A stretch of DNA of 64,000 bases from Clostridiales bacterium (GCA_012839295.1 DUNO01000010.1:1-64000); one strand, 5' to 3'; numbered from the stretch's first letter, positions 18,170 to 28,191 are shown. Numbers and translations: made by a program. Notes: a model not told the origin generated them from the sequence alone.

Positions 18170-20203
18170 ATGAGACGGAACGATATGATAGTTGGTTTAT
18201 TCATATTGTCAGCGGTTATTTTTTTGATAATACCAATGCCCTCTATATTGCTTGATGTATTGTTGGCGTTAAATATATCAATTGCCATGGTCGTGTTATT
18301 CAATGCAATGTTTGTGAAGGAAGTGCTCAGTATGTCCGCGTTTCCGACCATATTGCTGTTTACGACCATATTCCGCATTTCCTTAAATGTATCCAGTACA
18401 AGGTTAATCCTGTCTACTGGTGAACCGGGAAACGTAATTGCAACCTTCGGACAGTTCGTAGGCGGCGGAAATCTTGTTATCGGTATTATTATTTTCATTA
18501 TCTTAATTATGGTACAGTTTATGGTAATCAATAAGGGCTCCGAGCGTGTGGCAGAGGTTACGGCCCGTTTTACCCTGGATGCGATGCCGGGTAAGCAGAT
18601 GGCCATTGACGCGGACTTAAACACGGGAGCCATTAACGATGCGGAGGCAATGGCCCGCCGCGGGAAGATCCAGGAGGAAGCAGCATTCTTTGGTTCCATG
18701 GACGGTGCCACCAAGTATGTTAAGGGTGATGCAATTGCCGGCCTGATTATCACAATCATTAATATGGTCGGCGGAACCGTGATGGGAGTGATGTACCTTG
18801 GCTACTCGGGAATGGATGCCTTCCAGCATTTCGCCATCATGACCATCGGTGACGGCCTGGTAAGCCAGATTCCTTCCCTTATGATCTCCCTGGCAACGGG
18901 TATCCTCGTTACAAAGGCGTCAAAGGAAGCGGATTTTGGGGATATGCTGATGAACCAGCTGTTCTCCATCCCGAGGGTATTGTATCTGGTTGGCGGGAGC
19001 ATGATCGGGCTCGGTATTGTTACGCCTTTAAATACCCTGTTATTCTTAGCTTATGGCATGATCTTTATTATCTCCGGCAGGGTGATTGCCGGTAAGCTGG
19101 AGGAGGTACAGATCGAGCAGGAGGTATCCACGGACGAGGCTTCTGCAAATGAGATCAGGAAGCCGGAAAATGTGGTATCCTTATTGCAGGTAGATCCCAT
19201 CGAGCTGGAATTTGGCTATGGAATCATCCCCCTTGCGGATACGAACCAGGGCGGAGACCTGCTGGACCGTGTTGTATTAATTAGAAGGCAGATTGCTTTG
19301 GAGCTTGGATGCGTGGTTCCCATGATCCGTTTGCGGGATAACATCCAGTTGAATCCAAATCAGTATATTATAAAAATAAAAGGAATACAGGTGAGTGAGG
19401 GAGAGATCCTTTTCGACCATTATATGGCCATGAATCCGGGATACGTGGAGGAAGAAATTACGGGTATCCCCACCTTTGAACCCTCCTTCCATCTGCCGGC
19501 CATCTGGATTACGGAAGGCCAGAGGGAAAGGGCGGAAACCCTGGGCTATACGGTGGTGGATCCTCCGTCCATCATAGCAACCCATCTGACGGAGGTAATC
19601 CGTGCACATATCTTTGAACTGCTCACCAGGCAGGATGTACAGCATCTGGTGGACAATATCAAGGATTCCCATTCCACCCTGGTTGGGGAGCTTGTACCGA
19701 AGCTCCTTAGCATTGGTGAGATCCAGAAGGTGCTCCAGAACCTGCTGCGGGAGGGAGTGTCCATCAGGGATTTGATAACTATCTTTGAAACCCTTGCAGA
19801 TTATGCACCTACTACCCGTGACACGGATGTGCTTACGGAGTATGCAAGGCAGAGCTTAAAGCGTGCGATTTCCAATAAATATTTCCCGCCGAATGAGATG
19901 ACCAGCGTTGTTACCCTGGATCCTAAGGTGGAGCAGGAGATCATGGGCTCCGTAAAGCAGTCGGAACAGGGAGCATTTTTGACCCTCGATCCAAATGTGA
20001 CCAGGGAAATCATGGAGTCAGTCCAGACGGAGGTACATAAGCTGGAGGAGCTTGGCAAGAATCCGATTATCATAACCTCTCCCATTGTGCGTATGTACTT
20101 TAAGCGTTTAACCCAGGATTATTTTAAGGATTTAATAGTTGTATCATACAATGAGATAGACTCCAATGTCGAATTACAGTCAGTAGGGATGGTGACAGTT
20201 TAG
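18170..20203 (+). CDS. flhA: Flagellar export protein FlhA
   Basis: FlhA is the nonameric export-gate platform. The 677-residue product has about eight N-terminal membrane helices, the FHIPEP signature region with RFTLDAMPGKQMAIDADLN and GRIQEEAAFFGSMDGA-like sequence (here GKIQEEAAFFGSMDGA), and a large cytoplasmic domain ending in typical FlhA-C sequence. Its TAG stop shares a base with the GTG start of flhF (TAGTG). The ATG is preceded by AGGAGG. Confidence 0.98.
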   Translation: MRRNDMIVGLFILSAVIFLIIPMPSILLDVLLALNISIAMVVLFNAMFVKEVLSMSAFPTILLFTTIFRISLNVSSTRLILSTGEPGNVIATFGQFVGGGNLVIGIIIFIILIMVQFMVINKGSERVAEVTARFTLDAMPGKQMAIDADLNTGAINDAEAMARRGKIQEEAAFFGSMDGATKYVKGDAIAGLIITIINMVGGTVMGVMYLGYSGMDAFQHFAIMTIGDGLVSQIPSLMISLATGILVTKASKEADFGDMLMNQLFSIPRVLYLVGGSMIGLGIVTPLNTLLFLAYGMIFIISGRVIAGKLEEVQIEQEVSTDEASANEIRKPENVVSLLQVDPIELEFGYGIIPLADTNQGGDLLDRVVLIRRQIALELGCVVPMIRLRDNIQLNPNQYIIKIKGIQVSEGEILFDHYMAMNPGYVEEEITGIPTFEPSFHLPAIWITEGQRERAETLGYTVVDPPSIIATHLTEVIRAHIFELLTRQDVQHLVDNIKDSHSTLVGELVPKLLSIGEIQKVLQNLLREGVSIRDLITIFETLADYAPTTRDTDVLTEYARQSLKRAISNKYFPPNEMTSVVTLDPKVEQEIMGSVKQSEQGAFLTLDPNVTREIMESVQTEVHKLEELGKNPIIITSPIVRMYFKRLTQDYFKDLIVVSYNEIDSNVELQSVGMVTV

Positions 20204-21417
20204 TGATTATCAAAAAATTTCAAGCAAATACGGAGACGGAAGCAATCCTGAGTGCCAGGGAGGAACTTGGTAAGGATGCTATTGTCATGAACATAAAGAC
20301 GATCTCCCCTAAGGGCATCTATAAGCTGTTTCGTAAACCTCTGGTTGAAATTACAGCTGCTATTGATGAGAATATTACCTATAAGAATGATAAAGTGAGA
20401 AATGCTGCGCCGGCTCCCATGGCACCCCAGAGGAAAATACGGAGGCCGGACATCATTTATGACGAACCGCAGGAGGGCGCCGGCCGACAGCCGGAAGCCG
20501 ACATTCCGGCGGCTTCCTCCGCTATTGAGCTAAAGCTCAATAACCTGCAAAGCTTGCTCGAAAAGCAGATGGTGGAGAAGGAAAGGGAGCTGAAGGAAAA
20601 GCAGGAGTCTAAGACAGAGGTAAATAAAAATCTGGCATGCATCCAATTAATCTATAACCAGCTGGTTGCCAATGAGGTGGATGAAAAGTATGCCAACCAG
20701 ATCATTACGGAAATAGAGGGTACCTTAAAGAAGGATGCTTCCATGGATAATATCCTTGCAAGCATTTACCAGAAGATCATCCTTAAGCTGGGGCAGCCAA
20801 AGACCATCAGCACCGGGGGCGGGACAGCGAAGTTTATCTTCTTTATCGGTCCCACGGGCGTGGGCAAGACCACCACGATTGCGAAAATTGCTTCAAGGTT
20901 TAAGGTGGCTGAGAAGGCAAAGGTAGCATTTTTAACCGCGGATACCTACCGTGTTGCTGCCGTGGAACAGCTGAGGACCTACGCAAACATATTGGGGATT
21001 CCCCTGAAGGTAATTTATTCCGAGGACGAGATGAAGCTGGCAAGGGAAGAGTTTTCTGACTATGACCTGGTGTTCGTTGATACGGCAGGGCGTTCCCACC
21101 GCAGTAAGGAGCAGAGGGACGATATGGAGCTCCTGGTTAATGCCATCCCGGAGGAGGAGCGTGAGGTCTATCTGGTCCTGAGCGCTACTACAAAATACCG
21201 GGATCTGGTTAAGATAACAGAGGCTTATTCTGAAATAATGAATTACAATCTCATTTTTACAAAGCTGGATGAGACGGGAACCATTGGGAACCTGTTCAAT
21301 ATCCGCATGCTGACTGAGGCACCGCTGTCCTATGCTACCTTTGGGCAGAACGTACCGGATGATATCTCACGGGTGGATACCCAGAATATTGCAAAACAGT
21401 TACTGAAGGGACAGTAG
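20203..21417 (+). CDS. flhF: Flagellar SRP-like GTPase FlhF
   Basis: FlhF is a signal-recognition-type GTPase that sets flagellar number and placement. The 404-residue protein begins MIIKKFQANTETEAILSARE, has a coiled N/B region, then the G domain with P-loop FIGPTGVGKTTTIAKIA (about residues 213-229), TADTYRVAAVEQL, VDTAGRS and TKLDETGTIGN. The GTG start overlaps the flhA stop. It precedes flhG, its regulator. Confidence 0.97.
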   Translation: MIIKKFQANTETEAILSAREELGKDAIVMNIKTISPKGIYKLFRKPLVEITAAIDENITYKNDKVRNAAPAPMAPQRKIRRPDIIYDEPQEGAGRQPEADIPAASSAIELKLNNLQSLLEKQMVEKERELKEKQESKTEVNKNLACIQLIYNQLVANEVDEKYANQIITEIEGTLKKDASMDNILASIYQKIILKLGQPKTISTGGGTAKFIFFIGPTGVGKTTTIAKIASRFKVAEKAKVAFLTADTYRVAAVEQLRTYANILGIPLKVIYSEDEMKLAREEFSDYDLVFVDTAGRSHRSKEQRDDMELLVNAIPEEEREVYLVLSATTKYRDLVKITEAYSEIMNYNLIFTKLDETGTIGNLFNIRMLTEAPLSYATFGQNVPDDISRVDTQNIAKQLLKGQ

Positions 21418-21499
21418 GAAATGTAAAAATCCCACACGGTAAGAGGTATAATGTACTTTGATTATAGGATGCCGTACTATGGTGTCATGGAGGCTTATT

Positions 21500-22381
21500 A
21501 TGGATCAGGCTGAAAAGTTAAGGAAGATGGTTAGGGAACAAGCCCAGCCAAGAAGGGTTGCCCGGGTAATTACAGTAACCAGCGGCAAGGGCGGAGTAGG
21601 AAAATCAAGCATATCGGTAAATCTTGCAATTGCATTAAGCCGTTTAGGCAATAGAGTGGTCATATTGGATGCGGACTTTGGCTTGGCTAATGTGGAGGTC
21701 ATGCTTGGGATAAGGCCCCAGTATAATCTTGCCGATCTTATGTTCAGGGGAAAAGGGCTGTCCGATATCATAACGGAGGGTCCGGAGAATATCGGGTTTA
21801 TTTCCGGCGGCTCGGGAATTCAGGAGCTGGCGAACCTGACACGTGACCAGATCGTATTTTTGATCCAGAAGCTGGTGGAGCTGGATGAAAGGGCGGACAT
21901 CATCATTGTTGATACCGGTGCCGGTATCTCGGATTCCGTACTGGAATTCGTGGCTGCCAGCTCGGAGGTGCTGCTGGTGGCTACGCCTGAGCCTACATCG
22001 ATTACGGATGCATATGCCTTATTAAAAACCTTAAACAGGAAAACGGATGTGTCCCTGGCGGAGACGGTAATAAAGGTCATAGCAAACCGGGTCGATTCCC
22101 ATGAGGATGGGAAGGAATTATATGACAAGCTCAGCCTGGTGGTCGGGAAATTCCTGAACCTTAAGCTGGAGTTCATGGGCTCAGTGCCCCAGGATACGTC
22201 TGTGACCAAAGCGGTCATGAAGCAAAAGCCGGCAGTGATGCTTTATCCAAATACGAGCTTTGCTGCTTCGTTAACCTCGTTTGCCCACAGCCTGAGTGAG
22301 CATACCAATGAGGAAGCACCAAGTAAAATGGGAATTGCGCAGCTTTTTACTAATTTACTCAGGTCAAGGATCAGAAAGTAA
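21500..22381 (+). CDS. flhG: Flagellar number regulator FlhG (MinD-like ATPase, YlxH)
   Basis: FlhG stimulates FlhF GTPase and limits flagellar number. The 293-residue protein opens MDQAEKLRKMVREQ, the FlhF-activating DQAxxLR motif, followed by the deviant Walker A TSGKGGVGKSSISVNLA, VILDADFGLANVEVMLG and IIIVDTGAGISDSVLEF. GGAGG 6 bases before the ATG at 21500 decides the start over an ATG at 21458. After it lies a 146-base spacer with a 13-bp tandem repeat. Confidence 0.95.
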   Translation: MDQAEKLRKMVREQAQPRRVARVITVTSGKGGVGKSSISVNLAIALSRLGNRVVILDADFGLANVEVMLGIRPQYNLADLMFRGKGLSDIITEGPENIGFISGGSGIQELANLTRDQIVFLIQKLVELDERADIIIVDTGAGISDSVLEFVAASSEVLLVATPEPTSITDAYALLKTLNRKTDVSLAETVIKVIANRVDSHEDGKELYDKLSLVVGKFLNLKLEFMGSVPQDTSVTKAVMKQKPAVMLYPNTSFAASLTSFAHSLSEHTNEEAPSKMGIAQLFTNLLRSRIRK

Positions 22382-22413
22382 ACAGGCAAGGGGACTGTCC
22401 ACAGCTAGTTATG

Positions 22414-22490
22414 ATAGGACAGTATAATAGTATAGTGTAATAGGATAGTATAATAGGATAATTAATAGGATAATGCAATAGGGCAGTACA
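22414..22490 (+). repeat. Six-copy 13-bp tandem repeat upstream of the PilZ gene
   Basis: Six head-to-tail units of consensus ATAGGATAGTATA cover 77 bases (unit lengths 13,13,13,12,13,13). Unit junctions create TATAAT strings. The array lies between flhG and the PilZ gene, in a region where most genes nearly touch. Confidence 0.88.
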
Positions 22491-22527
22491 ATTTAAGAAG
22501 GGTTGATAATCCTGTGGGAGGGAAAAC

Positions 22528-23292
22528 ATGCTGCGTGAGGTATTAAATTACGGTGATAAAATAAATATCAAACCACTGGATGAATCCGGACACGAAGTAC
22601 GTAATGCAAGGACTTTTGTCAGCCAATTAATTGATTTTGTAGATTTAGACATTATCAGCATCGCTGATCCGATTGTCTATGGCAGAACGTTGGTTTTAAA
22701 GGTTGGAGCTTATTATAACCTGTGCTTTTATACCGGCAAGGGTTTATATCAGGGTAACTGTATCGTATTAAGCAACCATAAAGAAAATAATATGCTGTTT
22801 TCCAATGTCAGGATTATAACTGATTTGGAAAAGGTCCAAAGAAGACAATATTACCGGTTCGAATGTATCCATGAGATTGATTATAGGCGGGTTACATTGG
22901 ATGAGGAATTACTTGATAGAAAGCTTAAGGCGGATGAGTTTGTAAGCGATAAGGAACGCGAAGAGTGCAAGCAGAGGCTAAGCCAGTTTGATAAGGATTG
23001 GATCCGTGCAGATATTATCGATATCAGCGGGGGCGGGGCAAAGTTCTACTCCAAGAGCCTGCATCAGCCGGGGGATAAGCTGCGGATCAGGATAGAGGTC
23101 CAGGTTGGCAGCCGGGTCATAAAAATGGAACTGGGAGCAAAGATCGTCGCCTCCTATAAAATTGAAAACAGGGCTGGTTTTTATGAGCACCGGGTTCAAT
23201 TCGTTGATATCCGTCCAAGGGACAGGGAAAACCTGATTCGGTTTATCTTTGAGCAGGAACGGCGTCTTAGAAGAAAGGAAAAAGAAAGGTAA
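22528..23292 (+). CDS. YcgR-like flagellar brake protein with PilZ domain
   Basis: The 254-residue protein has an N-terminal YcgR-type domain (about residues 1-100) and a PilZ domain that carries the c-di-GMP signature RRQYYRF (RxxxR) near residue 109 and DISGGGAKF (D/NxSxxG) near residue 172. By family knowledge it would bind c-di-GMP and slow or bias the motor. An insert of about 45 charged residues separates the two halves of the motif. It is placed between flhG and cheB, consistent with motor control. Confidence 0.9.
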   Translation: MLREVLNYGDKINIKPLDESGHEVRNARTFVSQLIDFVDLDIISIADPIVYGRTLVLKVGAYYNLCFYTGKGLYQGNCIVLSNHKENNMLFSNVRIITDLEKVQRRQYYRFECIHEIDYRRVTLDEELLDRKLKADEFVSDKEREECKQRLSQFDKDWIRADIIDISGGGAKFYSKSLHQPGDKLRIRIEVQVGSRVIKMELGAKIVASYKIENRAGFYEHRVQFVDIRPRDRENLIRFIFEQERRLRRKEKER

Positions 23293-23301
23293 AGTCGAAA
23301 A

Positions 23302-24390
23302 ATGAAGAAAAATATTTTGGTAATAGATGACTCTGCACTCATGAGAAGGGTGATATCTGATATAATAAATGCGGACGAGAGATTCCAGGTTACAGAGGTG
23401 GCGGTTAATGGTCTGGATGGATTAAATATACTCCTTACCAGGGGAAAAGAGTTTGATGCGGTCCTGCTTGATATCAACATGCCCAGGATGAATGGGCTAG
23501 AGATGCTGGAAGAGCTGAAAAAGCAGGGTGTGAAGGCGAAGGTCATTATTGTCAGCACCATTGCAACAAAGGATGCTAAGGAGACGATTTATGCGCTGGA
23601 GCTTGGTGCCTTTGATTTTGTAACAAAGCCGGAGAGCTATCTGGAGGTTAAAAGTAACCAGTTTTCAGGCAATATTTTAGCCTGTCTGGAGACCGCTACC
23701 CAGGCTGAGGCAAAAGTTGACCGGCAGGTGGAGGAAACCAAGGCAGAGATCCTCAGGACCGTAAGACAGCCGGTACAAAGAAGGAGCCTTGCACAATTAT
23801 CACAGAACGCTTCCAGGCTTGTAGCCCTGGCCTGTTCCACCGGAGGGCCAAAAGCATTGCATACCGTAATCCCAAGCCTGCCAAAGAACCTGGATGCCAG
23901 CGTACTGATCGTGCAGCATATGCCGGGAGGCTTTACAAAATCCCTTGCGGACCGGCTGAATGAGCTTAGCAAGGTAGAGGTAAAGGAAGCGGAGGACGGC
24001 GAGCCCCTTCGGAAGGGAACCGTATATATTGCGAAGGGCGGCTATCAGATGCGGCTGAAGAAGCAGGCGGACGGGCAGTATTATCTTGCTGTAACAAAGG
24101 AGCCGGCAAGGCATGGACTTCTACCCTGTGCGGATATTATGTATGAATCGCTGCTGGACACGGATTTCGACCAAATTACCTGCGTAGTGCTGACAGGCAT
24201 GGGCGGTGACGGAACTGCCGGAATATCACAACTCTATAAAAAACAAAATATACATGTAATCGCACAGAATGAAGAGACAAGCATTGTCTATGGAATGCCC
24301 AAGGTAATTAAGGAGGCGGGTCTTGTGGACGAAGTGGTTCCCTTGAATGAGGTGTCTGATGCCATTACAAGAAATGTGGGGGTGCGTTAA
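23302..24390 (+). CDS. cheB: Chemotaxis protein-glutamate methylesterase CheB
   Basis: CheB removes methyl groups from chemoreceptors for adaptation. The 362-residue protein has a receiver (Asp9/Asp10, phospho-acceptor Asp57 in LLDINMPRMNG), a linker with RRSLAQLS, and the esterase domain with catalytic Ser in ACSTGGPKAL, His in IVQHMPGGFT and Asp in GMGGDGTAG. It ends one base before the cheA ATG. No cheR is visible in this window. Confidence 0.97.
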   Translation: MKKNILVIDDSALMRRVISDIINADERFQVTEVAVNGLDGLNILLTRGKEFDAVLLDINMPRMNGLEMLEELKKQGVKAKVIIVSTIATKDAKETIYALELGAFDFVTKPESYLEVKSNQFSGNILACLETATQAEAKVDRQVEETKAEILRTVRQPVQRRSLAQLSQNASRLVALACSTGGPKALHTVIPSLPKNLDASVLIVQHMPGGFTKSLADRLNELSKVEVKEAEDGEPLRKGTVYIAKGGYQMRLKKQADGQYYLAVTKEPARHGLLPCADIMYESLLDTDFDQITCVVLTGMGGDGTAGISQLYKKQNIHVIAQNEETSIVYGMPKVIKEAGLVDEVVPLNEVSDAITRNVGVR

Positions 24391-26517
24391 ATGGACGTAA
24401 GTCAATATCTTGAGATTTTTATCGAAGAAGCAAAGGAGCATTTACAAAATTTAAATGAACACTTATTAGTATTAGAACGGGAACCGGAAAATGAAAATAC
24501 GATTAATGAGATTTTCCGCGCGGCCCACTCCTTAAAGGGAATGTCCGGAACCATGGGCTATAAAAGAATGCAGCGCCTGACCCATGACATGGAAAATGTC
24601 TTCTCAGAGATCCGCAACAGTAAAATGAAGGTAACCTCCAGCCTGGTGGATGTATTGTTTAAGGGGCTGGATGCCTTGGAAGCATACCTTGCCAACATCC
24701 AGACGGAAGCAAATGAGGGTGAGGAGGACAATGAAGATATTATCAATGCATTGAATGATATCTTAAATGAGGGTCTTGGTAAAGCAGCTGCCAAGTCAGA
24801 TGCCCAAGGGGCTGACACGGCAATTGCTTATAACGGGGCAGTAAAGGCCGCCGAGGTAAAACCGGCTGGGGCTGACCAGAGCCTGGCTCATGGCAAGCTG
24901 AAATTCCTGGATATTAAGATTGAGGAGCATGAAAAAAAGGCAATGGTAAAGGCCTTAAGCCTTGGACTGAATGTGGTCGGGCTGACGGTATACATCCAGG
25001 AATACTGCGTATTAAAGGGAGCAAGGGCCTTCATGGTAAACCGTGCCCTGGAGGAATTCGGCGAGATCATTAAGCTGTATCCCAGCGCCCAGGACCTGGA
25101 GGATGAAAAATACGATTTTGAATACTCTGCTTTTATGATTACAAGGGAAACACCGGACAAGCTGATGAGGCTTGCGGCAAATGTTTCCGAGGTAAAGGAG
25201 ATTGCCGCAGATTATTTCAAGCTCTCCGAGGCTGATGTTGCCTTATATTCCAAGCAGATTACCCAGGACGAGGCAAAGGCTGCCCAGACACAGATAAATG
25301 AAGCGGCTTCCCTAAAGTCAGGCTCTGCCGCAGCAGCTGCAAAGCAGCCTGCGAAGCCTGTAGCAAACCGTTCTGTCCGGGTTGATATCGAGAAATTGGA
25401 TGTTTTAATGAACCTGGTCAGCGAGCTGATTATTGCCAAGAACGGTCTTGTATCCATCAGTGACTCCAGTGATTCTGCCCTGGATAATTCCTTCCACGAG
25501 CAGATTGAGTACCTGGAGCGGGTTACGACAAACCTGCATGAATCCGTGATGAAGACCAGGATGGTTCCCATTGAAAGCGTAGTGAACCGTTTCCCGAGAA
25601 TGATCCGTGACCTGTCCAAGAAATTAGGCAAGGAAATGGAATTATATATGACCGGTGAGGAAACAGAGCTTGACCGTACGGTCATCGATGAAATTGGTGA
25701 TCCGTTGATGCATTTGCTCCGCAACGCAGCAGACCATGGCCTTGAGAGCAATGCGGACAGGGCAAAGGCGGGCAAAAATCCGGTGGGCTCCATCTATCTG
25801 GATGCATATCAGGATGGTAATAACGTAGTGATTGAGGTACGTGATGACGGTGCCGGAATCAATACGGAAAAGATAAAGCAAAAGGCAATAGAAAAGGGCA
25901 GGATTACGGAGGAGCAGGCTGCGAGGATGACGGATAAGGACGTTATTGATGTCCTGTTCCAGCCAAGCTTTTCAACGGCGGAGACAGTGACGGACGTATC
26001 CGGCCGCGGCGTAGGCCTTGATGTGGTTAAGACAAAGATTGAAGCCCTTGGCGGAGAGATTGAAGCCAAGACTAAGCTTGGCGGAGGCTCCAACTTTATT
26101 ATCCGGCTGCCGCTGACATTGGCGATTATCCAGGCTCTGATGGTCATCATCGGAAATGAAAAATACGCCCTTCCGTTGGGCAGCATCCAGACAGTAGAAG
26201 ACATACCAAGCACTGAATTTAAGGACATACAGGGAAAAGAGGTTATCAATTTAAGGGGTAGCGTCGTTCCGATTGTACGTCTTGGCACAATCCTGGGCTG
26301 CCAGAAGCCGGAGAAGGAACCGGAGGAGCACCTTGTCGTCATCGTAAAGAAGGGCGAAAGACTGGCCGGTATGGTAGTGGACGAGCTGATAGGGCAGCAG
26401 GAGATCGTTATTAAGTCAATTGGTAAATATATCAAGAATCATAAGATCATCAGTGGTGCTACCATTCTTGGCAATGGTGAGGTGGCTTTAATTCTAGATG
26501 TCAATTCATTAGTGTAG
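24391..26517 (+). CDS. cheA: Chemotaxis histidine kinase CheA
   Basis: CheA receives receptor signals through CheW and phosphorylates CheY and CheB. The 708-residue protein shows P1 Hpt with phospho-His46 in FRAAHSLKGMSGTMGY, a P2-like region (about residues 170-275), P3 dimerisation helix starting VDIEKLDVLMNLVSELIIAK, P4 ATPase with LLRNAADHGLE and GRGVGLDVVK, and P5 CheW-like domain. It starts directly after the cheB stop. Confidence 0.98.
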   Translation: MDVSQYLEIFIEEAKEHLQNLNEHLLVLEREPENENTINEIFRAAHSLKGMSGTMGYKRMQRLTHDMENVFSEIRNSKMKVTSSLVDVLFKGLDALEAYLANIQTEANEGEEDNEDIINALNDILNEGLGKAAAKSDAQGADTAIAYNGAVKAAEVKPAGADQSLAHGKLKFLDIKIEEHEKKAMVKALSLGLNVVGLTVYIQEYCVLKGARAFMVNRALEEFGEIIKLYPSAQDLEDEKYDFEYSAFMITRETPDKLMRLAANVSEVKEIAADYFKLSEADVALYSKQITQDEAKAAQTQINEAASLKSGSAAAAAKQPAKPVANRSVRVDIEKLDVLMNLVSELIIAKNGLVSISDSSDSALDNSFHEQIEYLERVTTNLHESVMKTRMVPIESVVNRFPRMIRDLSKKLGKEMELYMTGEETELDRTVIDEIGDPLMHLLRNAADHGLESNADRAKAGKNPVGSIYLDAYQDGNNVVIEVRDDGAGINTEKIKQKAIEKGRITEEQAARMTDKDVIDVLFQPSFSTAETVTDVSGRGVGLDVVKTKIEALGGEIEAKTKLGGGSNFIIRLPLTLAIIQALMVIIGNEKYALPLGSIQTVEDIPSTEFKDIQGKEVINLRGSVVPIVRLGTILGCQKPEKEPEEHLVVIVKKGERLAGMVVDELIGQQEIVIKSIGKYIKNHKIISGATILGNGEVALILDVNSLV

Positions 26518-26525
26518 GGGGGATC

Positions 26526-26987
26526 ATGATGGCAGCTTTAGATTCAAAACAATATATTATAGCATATCTTAATCAACAGCCATTTGGCATAGACATTAAG
26601 TACATAGACAATATCATCGTACTGCAGGGCATTACCAGGGTGCCGAAGGCCCAAGCTTATTTTAAGGGCGTCATCAACCTGCGTGGGGAGATCGTTCCGG
26701 TTATGAGCCTCAGGGGACGCCTGGAGCTTCCGGAGTCAGAGTACACCTCGAAGGCAAGAATTATCATTGTAAGGCCGGAGCCCCAGTCTGCTCCCGTTGG
26801 AATCATCGTGGACGAGGTAAAGGAAGTTATAACCCTGGAAGCGGATGCAATTGAAAAAATGAATTATGATGAAAGCGATATTAAGGGCAGCTTCAGTACC
26901 GGGGTCGGAAAGTATGGCAGCGAATTAATCAACCTTTTAAACATTCCGGCAATTATTGCGGATAAGGGAAGCAACGAATTAGTTTAA
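26526..26987 (+). CDS. cheW: Chemotaxis coupling protein CheW
   Basis: The 153-residue single-domain CheW has KQYIIAYLNQQPFGIDIKYI, GVINLRGEIVPVMSLRGRL and GIIVDEVKEVI, all characteristic. It bridges receptors and CheA P5. It follows cheA by 8 bases. Tandem ATGs at 26526 and 26529 leave a one-codon uncertainty. Confidence 0.96.
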   Translation: MMAALDSKQYIIAYLNQQPFGIDIKYIDNIIVLQGITRVPKAQAYFKGVINLRGEIVPVMSLRGRLELPESEYTSKARIIIVRPEPQSAPVGIIVDEVKEVITLEADAIEKMNYDESDIKGSFSTGVGKYGSELINLLNIPAIIADKGSNELV

Positions 26988-27029
26988 GGCTATGGAACTG
27001 ATAAAAATATTATTAAGTGTGAGGTGTGA

Positions 27030-27653
27030 GTGGTGTCCCAGATTGATTTAAACCAAATTGATAATATGCAATATGATGTACTGAAGGAAATAGGAAATAT
27101 TGGTGCAGGGAATGCCACAACAGCTCTCTCGCAGATGATCAATTCAAAGATTGATATGAAGGTTCCGAAGGTGGATTTATTGGAATTCAAGGAGCTTTCA
27201 GATATCGTCGGTGGTGCAGAGAATATTGTAGTTGGTATCTTATTTACCTTGGAAGGACAAATTGATGGCATGATGATGTTTATGATGGACATGGGGGCCG
27301 CCAGGCACTTGGTTAATCTATTGCTTGGCGGTGCCTATGGGTCGGATTCCGGTGAGTTTTCAGAAATGGAACGCTCTGCCCTGAATGAAATCGGAAACAT
27401 CATTGCAGGCGCGTACCTGTCATCACTTTCTTCCCTGACCAATTTATTGATTACATCCAGTATTCCCTATATGGCAATTGATATGTCGGGTGCGATCCTA
27501 AGCGTACCCGCCATTGAATTTGGAAAAATCGGTGATAAAGCATTGCTGATTGAGACGGAATTCGGAGATGCGGACAATGCAGTCAACGGATTTTTCATAT
27601 TAATTCCGACAATTGATTCATATAAAGCTATATTATCATCATTAGGATTATAG
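27030..27653 (+). CDS. cheC: CheY-P phosphatase CheC
   Basis: The 207-residue protein contains the two CheC active-site motifs, each ExxN-type: VLKEIGNIGAGNATTAL (about residues 17-33) and ALNEIGNIIAGAYLSSL (about 118-134). CheC dephosphorylates CheY-P and binds CheD. Start is GTG at 27030 or 27033 with GAGGTG upstream. It is followed by cheD 8 bases later. Confidence 0.96.
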   Translation: MVSQIDLNQIDNMQYDVLKEIGNIGAGNATTALSQMINSKIDMKVPKVDLLEFKELSDIVGGAENIVVGILFTLEGQIDGMMMFMMDMGAARHLVNLLLGGAYGSDSGEFSEMERSALNEIGNIIAGAYLSSLSSLTNLLITSSIPYMAIDMSGAILSVPAIEFGKIGDKALLIETEFGDADNAVNGFFILIPTIDSYKAILSSLGL

Positions 27654-27661
27654 GTGAATAC

Positions 27662-28147
27662 ATGAACGAAATGATAAAGGTAGGTATGGCGGACTCTAAT
27701 GTGTGCGTATCGCCTAATGCAATCACTACACTGGGGCTTGGCTCCTGTGTAGGTATTGTGTTATACGACCCGGTCAGGAAAATTGCCGGTATGGTCCACG
27801 TTATGCTGCCAGACAGTACAAAGATAATAAACAATAGTAACAAAGCGAAATTTGCTGACACAGGGATCGATTTATTAATCAGCCAGATGCTTGCCATCGG
27901 GGCGGACAGGAGGAACCTGGTGGCAAAGATAGCCGGGGGAGCCCAGATGTTCGCCTTCGGGGCCAACAGTGACATGATGCGGATTGGAGACCGCAATGTA
28001 GAAGCGACTAAGAGCAAATTAAAGCAGTTAGGAATTAGCTTAAAGGCAGAGGATACGGGAGCCAATTACGGAAGGACGATTGAATTTTATCCTGACAACG
28101 GCATGTTACTGATTAAATCTGTCGGAAAAGAGAAAAAGATGATATAG
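27662..28147 (+). CDS. cheD: Chemoreceptor glutamine deamidase CheD
   Basis: CheD deamidates receptor glutamines and is regulated by CheC. The 161-residue protein has the catalytic Cys in TTLGLGSCVGIVLYD (about residue 28) and the His in GMVHVMLPD (about residue 45), with the conserved AKIAGGAQMF and GRTIEFYPDNG. The cheC-cheD pairing is standard for Gram-positive adaptation systems. Confidence 0.96.
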   Translation: MNEMIKVGMADSNVCVSPNAITTLGLGSCVGIVLYDPVRKIAGMVHVMLPDSTKIINNSNKAKFADTGIDLLISQMLAIGADRRNLVAKIAGGAQMFAFGANSDMMRIGDRNVEATKSKLKQLGISLKAEDTGANYGRTIEFYPDNGMLLIKSVGKEKKMI

Positions 28148-28191
28148 GCAGCATAGGACTTATATATGGATTCTATAGTGGGGGAATAAAG

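Noticed and set aside
22414-22490. CRISPR array
   Set aside because: Units are 13 bp and contiguous without spacers, and no cas genes are present.
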